Shown one piece after another: positions 15,400 through 21,861 of a stretch of 32,423 bases of DNA (position 1 is its first letter; each line of letters starts with the position of its first letter). The DNA is from Actinomycetes bacterium (GTDB taxonomy: Bacteria; Actinomycetota; Acidimicrobiia; Acidimicrobiales; JAMCQF01), in assembly GCA_021851885.1 (NCBI GenBank), contig JAJZBS010000022.1, forward strand, positions 1-32,423. Reading direction: 5' to 3'. The notes beneath the pieces are model-generated. The model had not been told where the DNA came from. It ran no database searches and worked only from the letters and a program-made list of their open reading frames with translations. A program made the position numbers and the translations under genes.

Positions 15400-16309
15400 C
15401 AGAAATGGTCGCCATGGCGAGAGGCTGGTCCAGGCCGATCGCCGACTGGCGCACCGCGTTGGAGCGGTAGGTCTCGGTGTCCTCCCAAAAACGCAGGGGG
15501 GTGGCCTGGAGCGGGCGCTCGTCGGAGATGAACCCGATGGTGTGGCGCTCGCAGACCAGGGCCGTTCCGGCCGGGATGTGCCACGTCTGCCAGACGTCGA
15601 GGCCGAACAGGCGGTACGGGAGCTGCCCCGTGACGGCGGGCGACGCGTTGGCGACGTTGCCGGTCCACGGTGCCCACACCTCGCCGTTGGACTCCAGGGC
15701 GGTGACGTCGTTGATGTTGAGCACCAAGGTGTCGGGCTGGAACCCCATGTATTCTGTCGGTGCCCCCGGCAGCGTGGCGGCGGTGATGGCCAACTTGGCC
15801 GCCGAGATGTCCTTGCGGGGGTTCGCTGTCGGCGATGTCCAGGGATGCCCGGCCGCCACGGTGTGCCCCGACGCCGCGCACGCCGCCAGCGTCGCTGCCA
15901 TGAACACCGAGTCCCAGTCCCGCACCATGGTGTTCGACACCTGGTTGATCTGGAGGTTCACGGCGTCGATGTCGTTGCGGTTCACCATCTCGAGCGAGAT
16001 GCGCACCCCGAGCCCGCGCTTGGCCGTCTGGGTCAGCATGAGCTGGCCGAGGTCGTTCACGCCCACCGGGAACTGGCCGAACTCGCCCACGACCTCCGAG
16101 GCGGTCGAGGAGAACAGCGGGTTGGACTGCCAGAACTTGACCACGCCGGCGGTGGCGCTCGGTCCCTTGCGCAGCAGTTGGTCGGCTATGAAGCGCTGGG
16201 CGGTGATGTCGATGATCCGCCGAGGGACGACGGCGGGGTCCTTGATGATGTCGTTGACGGTGAGCTGCGGACCGTCTTGCACCGACACAATCGGGTACAG
16301 GTCAGGCAT
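15392..16309 (-). CDS. Major capsid protein (HK97 fold)
   Basis: 305 aa, ATG after a strong GAGAGGAGG site. The pattern is that of HK97-type capsids: an N-arm (MPDLYPIVSVQDGPQLTVNDIIKDP), a long spine helix region with RFIADQLLRKG, and an A-domain with TLVLNINDVTAL and YRLFGLDVWQTWHIPAGTALVCE, followed by TIGFISDERPL. It lies downstream of protease/scaffold and decoration genes and upstream of connector genes, the usual order. It has no N-terminal delta domain, which agrees with a separate scaffold product from the gene at 16816. Confidence 0.88.
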   Translation of the reverse strand: MPDLYPIVSVQDGPQLTVNDIIKDPAVVPRRIIDITAQRFIADQLLRKGPSATAGVVKFWQSNPLFSSTASEVVGEFGQFPVGVNDLGQLMLTQTAKRGLGVRISLEMVNRNDIDAVNLQINQVSNTMVRDWDSVFMAATLAACAASGHTVAAGHPWTSPTANPRKDISAAKLAITAATLPGAPTEYMGFQPDTLVLNINDVTALESNGEVWAPWTGNVANASPAVTGQLPYRLFGLDVWQTWHIPAGTALVCERHTIGFISDERPLQATPLRFWEDTETYRSNAVRQSAIGLDQPLAMATISAI

Positions 16310-16365
16310 TGCGCCTCCTCTCGGCTGGCCGGCGCGTGCCGGACGTCCGGGCTAGTGGGGGATTC

Positions 16366-16797
16366 TCAGACCTCGATCTGGACGTAGCCGACGGCTGTGG
16401 CAGCGGTGTGACCGGCGTCTGTCACGTTGACGGCGACGATGACCTCAGGCGATGTCGTTGTCACGATCGGCTCGACCTTGCCTGTGAGGGCCGTCTTGAG
16501 GCGGTCTCCGAACGTCGAGGCGGCGGCGAAGGTCACCGGGACCACGCAGCCGCGCCGGGCGACGGTCGTGTTCGGAGGGCGAGCGGCGGCGTCGGTCGGA
16601 GATGTGGTGCCGGCCGGGGCGGCTGTGCGCAGGGCCACGCCGATGGCGAGCTTGGAAGCGGCCGCCGAGGGGACGACGAACGCCTGGCCTGTGGCGAGCG
16701 ACTTCGCCTGGTCGGCGTCGACGAACTGGCCGGCGGCGACGATTGCCGCCACCGCGTAGGTGATCGGCTGGTCCGTGTAGCGGATCGGGATGCCCAT
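16366..16797 (-). CDS. Head decoration / capsid stabilising protein
   Basis: 143 aa, with the ribosome site CCCGAGAGGAG. Small, Ala/Thr/Val-rich and beta-rich, with AFVVPSAAASKLAIGVALRTAAPAG and RGCVVPVTFAAAS, in the style of DUF2190 or lambda gpD-like decoration proteins. These sit exactly between the scaffold and the capsid gene, as here. The C-terminal strand (VGYVQIEV) is typical. Called from size, composition and gene order. Confidence 0.75.
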   Translation of the reverse strand: MGIPIRYTDQPITYAVAAIVAAGQFVDADQAKSLATGQAFVVPSAAASKLAIGVALRTAAPAGTTSPTDAAARPPNTTVARRGCVVPVTFAAASTFGDRLKTALTGKVEPIVTTTSPEVIVAVNVTDAGHTAATAVGYVQIEV

Positions 16798-16815
16798 GGA
16801 AAGGCTCCTCTCGGG

Positions 16816-17400
16816 TCAGGCCGGCTGGCCGGCGGGCTTGGCGCCCTTGGTCGGGAACTGGGACTCCCACTGGTCGAGCAGGCTGCGGGTCTTGTCCGAT
16901 GCCGGAGCGCTCGGAGCGCCCGGAGTCTCGTGGGACAGGTCGACGAGGCCGCCGGCACCGACCAGCGCCTCGAGCGCCGTACGGACGACCTCGCCCGCTG
17001 TCACCTGGGAGCCGTTGGCGAGGTCGATGGCGTGCGGCCCGACGAGCAGCGGGGTCAGGGCGTCCACGACCACCGGCGGCACGCCGCGGTTGGTCAGGTC
17101 GACCTTCTCCTTCTCGAAGCGGGCCAGGTCCGCCTCCTGACGCAGCACGGCCACCTCGTGGCGCGCCTGCGTCGCCTGGGCGTTCGCCAGCTCGATCGCC
17201 TGGCGGCTCTCGTTCGAGAGCGTCGCCCCGGCGTTGGCGTCCTCTCCCAGCTCGGCCAGGAGGGCCTCGAGCTCGGCGTCGGTCGCCTCGTCCGTGGTCG
17301 TGCCCGGGTCGGTGGTCTGGCCTGCGGCCGCGAGCGCCGCCAGCTCGGTGAGGTAGGCGTCGAACTTCGCTCGGTCCTCGGCAGTCAGGGTGTCTGGCAT
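16816..17400 (-). CDS. Scaffold protein from an in-frame internal start
   Basis: 194 aa starting MPDTLTAEDRAKFDAYLTEL. The sequence just upstream on the minus strand contains GAAAGGAAGG, a good ribosome site 4-8 nt before this ATG, inside the protease/scaffold gene. The product is almost wholly alpha-helical with an acidic middle and a short basic C-terminal end, the usual make-up of a scaffold that binds capsid subunits. It shares its stop with the longer gene. Confidence 0.68.
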   Translation of the reverse strand: MPDTLTAEDRAKFDAYLTELAALAAAGQTTDPGTTTDEATDAELEALLAELGEDANAGATLSNESRQAIELANAQATQARHEVAVLRQEADLARFEKEKVDLTNRGVPPVVVDALTPLLVGPHAIDLANGSQVTAGEVVRTALEALVGAGGLVDLSHETPGAPSAPASDKTRSLLDQWESQFPTKGAKPAGQPA

Positions 17401-17934
17401 GTCGCCTTCCTTTCGGATGGTCGCTGCGGTGAGGTCGATGACCTCCGCCTGGTCGGTGGAGAGGGCGATGGCTTCCCAGGGCTTCATCCCCGGCACCCTC
17501 GGGTCCAGGGTTCCCAGCACGTGCTGGATGGCACGGGGAAAGGTCTTGCCGTCGGCGCGGTCGTAGCCCTCGACGATGCGGGCCGACACCCCGAGGGAGG
17601 GATTGGCGAGGACCGCCGCCGCCGCCTCGTCCGTGGCGAACTCGACGATGGCGTAGAGACCGTCCTCGCCGTGCTGGAGTGCTCGGATCTCGCCCCGAAA
17701 GCGCTCGGGGTCCATCGTGTGTGCGTTGTCGCCGTCGGCCAGGAGGAACGGCACCTGGTCGTAGGCCCGGTCCACGAACGCCTGCTCCAGCTCGGCCAGG
17801 TAGGCGTCGTCGAAGGTGATCGTGCGCCCCTTGTATGTGATGGATCCCTTGGGGAGCACCTGCTTCTTGTAGGTGCGCCTCGACAGCTCGATGGCGTCGG
17901 CGCTGGTCCACGGGCACAGGTATGCAGCCGGCAT
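16816..17934 (-). CDS. Capsid maturation protease fused to scaffold
   Basis: 372 aa from the ATG at 17934. The N-terminal 160 residues look like a prohead protease: VPFLLADGDNAHTMDPERFRG with a candidate His72, and NPSLGVSARIV with a candidate Ser117, followed by QHVLGTLDPRVPGMKPW. The C-terminal half (about 179-372) is helical, Ala/Glu-rich and Cys-free, as expected for a scaffold. A Met at residue 179 has its own strong ribosome site, so the scaffold can also be made alone. This mirrors the lambda C/Nu3 arrangement. The catalytic residues are proposed from pattern, not confirmed. One TATGC-N5-GCATA palindrome covers the start codon. Confidence 0.8.
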   Translation of the reverse strand: MPAAYLCPWTSADAIELSRRTYKKQVLPKGSITYKGRTITFDDAYLAELEQAFVDRAYDQVPFLLADGDNAHTMDPERFRGEIRALQHGEDGLYAIVEFATDEAAAAVLANPSLGVSARIVEGYDRADGKTFPRAIQHVLGTLDPRVPGMKPWEAIALSTDQAEVIDLTAATIRKEGDMPDTLTAEDRAKFDAYLTELAALAAAGQTTDPGTTTDEATDAELEALLAELGEDANAGATLSNESRQAIELANAQATQARHEVAVLRQEADLARFEKEKVDLTNRGVPPVVVDALTPLLVGPHAIDLANGSQVTAGEVVRTALEALVGAGGLVDLSHETPGAPSAPASDKTRSLLDQWESQFPTKGAKPAGQPA

Positions 17935-17935
17935 A
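17921..17935. repeat. Palindrome copy 2, TATGC-AGCCG-GCATA
   Basis: Overlaps the ATG start codon (17934-17932) of the protease/scaffold gene. A bound protein here could affect initiation or elongation; that is inference. Confidence 0.6.
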
Positions 17936-17939
17936 GGAC

Positions 17940-18647
17940 TCAGCCCTTCGCCTCGGGCCACGTGGTCGGGACCAGGTCCTGGGCACCGTGCTCGCGCAGC
18001 TTGCGCACGAGCCAGGCCCGGATGCGAGCCTCCGAGGCGACGTTGCCGAGGCCGACCATCCGCACCGCCTTGCGGGCCATGGACCGGCTGAACTTCCCCT
18101 CGCTGTCGGCGAGCGGGTAGCTTGTCGTGCCCGGGAAGGTCAGCCCCGCCTTGCGGGCGGCGTCCCGGGTCGCCTGGTCCACCGACAGGTCGATGGCCGA
18201 ACGCACCTCGTTCGCCAGGGCGACCCCGATGCCCAGCTCCTTCGCCCGCTTCACGATGCGCGCCTGGAGGTTCTTCCGCAGCGCCGGCGGGAGCTTCCCC
18301 AGCTTGGCTGCCGCCTTGCGTACGGCGGCGGCGTCGGGGAGGAAGCGTGTCTCGGCCAGGTCGATCGGTTCCACGGTGCCTCCTGCCAGGTCGGTCTTGC
18401 GCAGCCGGTCCATGCCGGCGCGCACTTCGTTGTCGGTGTGGGATCGGACGGTGCCGTCGGACATCTTGCGAGCCCGCGACGTCTTGGCCCGCACGAAGCT
18501 CTCCTCCAAGGCGCTCGCCTGGCGGGTCGCCTTGCGGCGCCGGAGGGCGTCGATGGCCCGCACCGTCCGTCGGGCGGTCTCGCGCTCGTCGCCCTTGGGG
18601 TCGTAGATGCACATCCCGTCGGAGACGCTCATGGATGCTCCGTTCAT
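17940..18647 (-). CDS. Basic helical protein of the head region, unknown function
   Basis: 235 aa from the ATG at 18647, which overlaps the upstream stop (ATGA). The first 80 residues are Arg/Lys-rich helices. The middle reads FLPDAAAVRKAAAKLGKLPPALRKN and ELGIGVALANEVRSAI; the end reads KFSRSMARKAVRMVGLGN. The repeated 'DAAxVRxAxAxL...' pattern is like that of phage proteins with a DUF6582-type motif, often fused to head proteases, but I am not certain. It precedes the protease/scaffold gene by 5 nt, so a head-assembly role is likely. Confidence 0.6.
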   Translation of the reverse strand: MNGASMSVSDGMCIYDPKGDERETARRTVRAIDALRRRKATRQASALEESFVRAKTSRARKMSDGTVRSHTDNEVRAGMDRLRKTDLAGGTVEPIDLAETRFLPDAAAVRKAAAKLGKLPPALRKNLQARIVKRAKELGIGVALANEVRSAIDLSVDQATRDAARKAGLTFPGTTSYPLADSEGKFSRSMARKAVRMVGLGNVASEARIRAWLVRKLREHGAQDLVPTTWPEAKG

Positions 18648-18961
18648 GTGACGGTGAGGATCGACGTGAGCGTGCACGTCCCTGTCGGCGCGTTCGCCGG
18701 CACCGACGCCTTGAGCGTGGGCTGGGGGGGGTAGCCGTCGAACATGATCTGGACCACGTACCACGTCCCGAGGGGGGTGGCGTAGAGCGGTTGGCGCAGC
18801 GCACCGACGACGACCGGGGCGTAGATGGGCGCCGGCTCGACCTCCTCGGCCCCTGTGACCAGGCGCTCGTTGAGGGTGAAGACGACCATCCCGGACGGCG
18901 GTGTCGCGCCCGGGGCGACGGGGGGGAACTGCTCGGTCACCGTGATCGGGACGAGAGCCAC
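18644..18961 (-). CDS. Small beta-rich structural protein, unknown function
   Basis: 105 aa, GTG start with AAGGAG 6 nt upstream, immediately after the tRNA. Strand-rich with VTVTEQFPPVAPGATPPSGMVVFTL and LGTWYVVQIMFDGYPP, like small Ig- or fibre-type domains that decorate phage heads or tails. Ends in Thr. Its stop overlaps the next start (ATGA). No family assigned. Confidence 0.62.
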   Translation of the reverse strand: MALVPITVTEQFPPVAPGATPPSGMVVFTLNERLVTGAEEVEPAPIYAPVVVGALRQPLYATPLGTWYVVQIMFDGYPPQPTLKASVPANAPTGTCTLTSILTVT

Positions 18962-18978
18962 GTGGCGCTCCTTGGTAG

Positions 18979-19052
18979 TGGCGGCGGCCGGAATCGAACC
19001 GGCGACCTCCTGCCGATGAGACAGGCGAGCTACCTGACTGCTCTACGCCGCT
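18979..19052 (-). tRNA. tRNA-Met(CAT), initiator-like
   Basis: 74 nt without an encoded CCA. Acceptor arms are AGCGGCG and CGCCGCC with an A1.C72 mismatch and discriminator A73. The D-arm is GAGC-AGTCAGGTA-GCTC, the anticodon arm CCTGT-CTCATCG-GCAGG with anticodon CAT, the variable loop AGGTC, and the T-arm GCCGG-TTCGATT-CCGGC. The 1-72 mismatch and the A11-T24 pair are features of bacterial initiator tRNA, and the D-arm is close to that of fMet tRNA. The three G-C pairs at the base of the anticodon stem are missing and position 37 is C, which is unusual. It sits between two minus-strand phage genes. Confidence 0.85.
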
Positions 19053-19056
19053 AGGG

Positions 19057-19097
19057 GGGAGGACCCGGAGGCGAAGGGGGGGTCCCCGGGTCCTCCC
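19057..19097 (-). terminator. 12-bp perfect stem-loop between secreted-protein gene and tRNA
   Basis: GGGAGGACCCGG (19057-19068) pairs perfectly with CCGGGTCCTCCC (19086-19097), leaving a 17-nt loop. On the minus strand it begins 7-8 nt after the TAG of the secreted-protein gene and ends 4 nt before the tRNA. There is no T-tract, so it is either a U-less terminator, as often proposed for actinobacteria, or a processing hairpin that frees the tRNA. Confidence 0.55.
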
Positions 19098-19104
19098 GAT
19101 CTCG

Positions 19105-19557
19105 CTACGCCGGGGGCGCCGTGACTCGGGAAAAGCCCCGGTCCTGCACGTAGAACACCCCTGTGCCGGCGTTGGTCACGGTGCCGTATGTCCCGCCCAC
19201 TGTGAACGCCACGGTCGCCCCTGGGGCAACCCCGTCCCAGAACGCCACCATGACCGGTGTGAACGGGTTGGCGTGTGTCGCCGCGGCGATCGAGGTGGCA
19301 CGCAGGTACGCCGGCTGTGTCAGGTTGCACCCTGTGGGCGTGCCGGGTGTGGCCGACCCGGTTGTCGTGGTGCAGAAGCTTGTCCGTGGCACGTAGCCGA
19401 ACTGGACCAGGTCGGCCTTGGCCGTGACCGTGACCGGTGTGGTGGCCGGTGTGTACCCTCCCTGGGCGCCGGCGGTGGAGGCGAAGGCGACGAGCCCCCC
19501 CGATGCCAGGCCGACGACGGCGACGACGAGCGCCACCGAGTGCACGATGCGTCTCAT
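19105..19557 (-). CDS. Secreted or surface protein with signal peptide
   Basis: 150 aa from the ATG at 19557 with an AAAGGGG ribosome site. The N-terminus MRRIVHSVALVVAVVGLASG followed by GLVAFASTAGAQGG is a classic Sec signal peptide with a likely cut after A-x-A near residue 31. The mature part is Thr/Gly-rich and beta-rich, with two Cys (SFCTTTTG and TGCNLTQ) that could form a disulfide, and a segment PVMVAFWDGVAPGATVAFTVG. A secreted protein amid head genes is unusual; superinfection exclusion or a cell-surface function is possible but not shown. Confidence 0.7.
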   Translation of the reverse strand: MRRIVHSVALVVAVVGLASGGLVAFASTAGAQGGYTPATTPVTVTAKADLVQFGYVPRTSFCTTTTGSATPGTPTGCNLTQPAYLRATSIAAATHANPFTPVMVAFWDGVAPGATVAFTVGGTYGTVTNAGTGVFYVQDRGFSRVTAPPA

Positions 19558-19592
19558 TGGATCCCCTTTCAAGGTTTGGCGGATGACTGCGA

Positions 19593-20309
19593 CTAGCGGT
19601 GCGGCATGGCCGGCGTCAGGGCGTCGAGGACCGGAGCGCCGGGGTACGGGGCCACGCTGGTGCACCGGCAGGCAACGTGGACGGTCCCGGGGTAGCCGAT
19701 GAGCGGCGGCTGTGTCACCCGGTAGTTGCACCCGTTCGCTGCTCGGCACTCCGGGCTCGTGCGGGCGTCCACGACCGCCTTCCACCCGGCCAGGAGCACC
19801 ATCCCGGTTGCCCCCGGCGGGCAGGCCGGCCCGTATGCCGTCTGCATATCGACCCAGCGGGCCACCCGGTCGGCTTGCGCTGCCGCCTTGCGCCGGTTGA
19901 GCTGGGCCCGCAGGTGGAGCTTCAGGTAGCGAAGCTCCCTGCGCAACGCGTCGAGCAAGGGCGTCCCGGCGTTGACCGCGTTCTGCACCCGGACGCAGGC
20001 GTGGGCCACGTAGGCGGCCCGGTAGGCCGCTTCGCCCGCCAGCACGGCCTGGGAAGCTGCGCCGCCGGCTCCGGACGAGGGCGCAGCTCCCAGGACCATC
20101 TTTACGACCGCGATCGCCACCGCGGCCGAGATTCCGAGGCTGGACAGGACGCTGGCGGCCATGGCGGCCGTCGTGGCGACTGCCAGCCCGGCAGCGAAGA
20201 TGGCCGCCAGGGCGCTCACCATGGCCCCCGTCGGAGCCGGCAACGCGGCCGGCGTGACCGGCGTCCACGGCATCGGGACCGCTCCCGGGCGCCGTGTGGG
20301 GGTGGTCAC
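19593..20309 (-). CDS. MuF-like minor head protein with hydrophobic N-terminal half
   Basis: 238 aa. The GTG start overlaps the portal stop (GTGA). The C-terminal part has IGYPGTVHVACRCTSVAPY, whose H-x-x-C-R-C matches the end of the MuF (phage head morphogenesis) domain, plus two more Cys (PECRAANGCNY). Residues about 25-75 are strongly hydrophobic (LAAIFAAGLAVATTAAMAAS, then ISAAVAIAVVKMVLG), as in a membrane-active segment. MuF proteins follow the portal in SPP1-like and many actinophage genomes and can be packaged for injection. A TATGC-N5-GCATA palindrome lies inside (19834-19848). Confidence 0.75.
   Translation of the reverse strand: MTTPTRRPGAVPMPWTPVTPAALPAPTGAMVSALAAIFAAGLAVATTAAMAASVLSSLGISAAVAIAVVKMVLGAAPSSGAGGAASQAVLAGEAAYRAAYVAHACVRVQNAVNAGTPLLDALRRELRYLKLHLRAQLNRRKAAAQADRVARWVDMQTAYGPACPPGATGMVLLAGWKAVVDARTSPECRAANGCNYRVTQPPLIGYPGTVHVACRCTSVAPYPGAPVLDALTPAMPHR
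19834..19848. repeat. Palindrome copy 3, TATGC-CGTCT-GCATA
   Basis: Inside the MuF-like gene. Identical over all 15 bases to copy 4, and in the same frame relation (both read Met-Gln-Thr-Ala on the minus strand). Confidence 0.6.
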
Positions 20310-21850
20310 CGTGCGTTGGCGGCGATCAGCGCCCCGGCGGCGTTGATGGCCCCGTGGAGCTCGCCTGCCGGCCCGGGCGTGGCCGCTTGGCCGAGGCTGG
20401 CCGCCTGCACCGCCGCATCGCCGCCCGGCGTGTGGGTAGCTGTGTGTGCCATCCCCTTGACCGCCTTCGCCACCACTGTGACGTTCAGGTCGAGGGCCCG
20501 GGAGACGGCTTCCACCAGCTCGTCGATGAAGGCGTACGGCACCAGGTTGGTGGGCGTGGGGCTCGAGACCATCGACTGGAGAAGTGCGACCGCCTGTGTG
20601 GACGCTTCGCTCTCGGCCAGGGGTGCGAACTCGAACGTCGGCACGGCCGGGTCGGCGAAGTTGTACCGGCACAGAGGAGCGATGACGCCGTGGACGAACT
20701 GGCGCTCCATCTCCCGGCACACCGCCTGGGACTGCTCGAGGAAGAACTGGCTCTGGTCCTTCGACAGGGCGTAGCTGCCCCGAGCCATCGTCGAGGAGGA
20801 CGAGACGCCCATCGACGGCGGGGTCTGGACCAGGCCGAGCCAGCCGGCGAGGCACGAGGCCATCATCTCCTGGTCGAGATAGGCCATCGCCGCCCCGAAC
20901 ATCGCTCCTGCCGTCCCCGAGGGGAGCACGGCTGCGTCCTGGCCCGACATGAGCCCGACCACTCCGCCCGAGCGCAACTGGGCGATGCGGCGCGCCAGGT
21001 TGTCGGCTTCGGACTGGTCCGTCGTCGAGTGCTTCGCCAGTACCCGCGGCATCGCTTCGACTGTCAGGAACTGGTACCAGAGGAACCGCAGCTTCTGCTT
21101 GCTGGCGTAGGCCGTGTAGGCCATCTGGAGGTCCGAGGTCCCGGTGAGCGGGTTGCGGTGGGCGCCGTGGAGGTAGACGAAGGCCCGGTCGCGCGGGATG
21201 ATCACCTTGACGAACTGGAGACCCTTCCACGTCCACTGCATGAAGCCCTGGAACGAGGCGTCGAGGGCCGAGCGGCCGAGGTAGCAGGTCGTCGGCGGCC
21301 GGAACGCGATCTTGTCGTACACGATCCGGCCGTCTGTCCGGCGCTTCCACACCAGCTCGAAGTGGCTGCGGCGGTAGAGGCGGGCACTGGTCATCTGGCC
21401 GATGACGAGCTGGAGCGGGTGCGCCATCCCTCCGGCTTCGGGGGGGGTCTCCAGGACCTCGCGGACGAACTCGCACTCGCCCTTGTCGCCCGGCGCCGGC
21501 TTGACCTGCCACGCCGCCGCCCGGATCGGCAGGGTGAGGACCTGTTCCAAGGCGGCGGCGATGCCGTCCCGGTTGAGCATGTCCTCGATGTCGATCGTCT
21601 CGATTGGCCCGGACTCGAAAACGTTGCCGTCCTCGTAGTAGGCGTAGAGGCGGTAGCGGTTCCACGCCGAGCCCATCTCGCCCATGGGGGGTGGGCCTGT
21701 GGACTGGCGCCGGCGGTCGCGCTCGGCGGCCGATTCCATCGCCAGGTCCACCACGTCGCCGGTGGGGTTCCACGGCGTCTTGGCCGTCTTGGTGACGACG
21801 CCCCTCGGGTAGCGGCCGCTGGCGTCAGGCTCGAGCCACACGGTCTCCAC
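20306..21850 (-). CDS. Portal protein, DUF935/Mu gp29-like
   Basis: 514 aa from the GTG at 21850, chosen for the TAGGAGG site 7 nt upstream and the short distance from the terminase stop. Typical portal features: an acidic, helical N-terminus; EQVLTLPIRAAAWQVKPAPG; GQMTSARLYRRSHFELVWK; a central strand-rich part with IIPRDRAFVYLHGAHRNPLTG; and long C-terminal helices. The HPLQLVIGQM and FELVWKRR patterns recall the DUF935 portal family. It forms the dodecameric DNA entry ring and follows the large terminase gene, as expected. Confidence 0.85.
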   Translation of the reverse strand: METVWLEPDASGRYPRGVVTKTAKTPWNPTGDVVDLAMESAAERDRRRQSTGPPPMGEMGSAWNRYRLYAYYEDGNVFESGPIETIDIEDMLNRDGIAAALEQVLTLPIRAAAWQVKPAPGDKGECEFVREVLETPPEAGGMAHPLQLVIGQMTSARLYRRSHFELVWKRRTDGRIVYDKIAFRPPTTCYLGRSALDASFQGFMQWTWKGLQFVKVIIPRDRAFVYLHGAHRNPLTGTSDLQMAYTAYASKQKLRFLWYQFLTVEAMPRVLAKHSTTDQSEADNLARRIAQLRSGGVVGLMSGQDAAVLPSGTAGAMFGAAMAYLDQEMMASCLAGWLGLVQTPPSMGVSSSSTMARGSYALSKDQSQFFLEQSQAVCREMERQFVHGVIAPLCRYNFADPAVPTFEFAPLAESEASTQAVALLQSMVSSPTPTNLVPYAFIDELVEAVSRALDLNVTVVAKAVKGMAHTATHTPGGDAAVQAASLGQAATPGPAGELHGAINAAGALIAANAR

Positions 21851-21861
21851 GGGTTTGCCTC

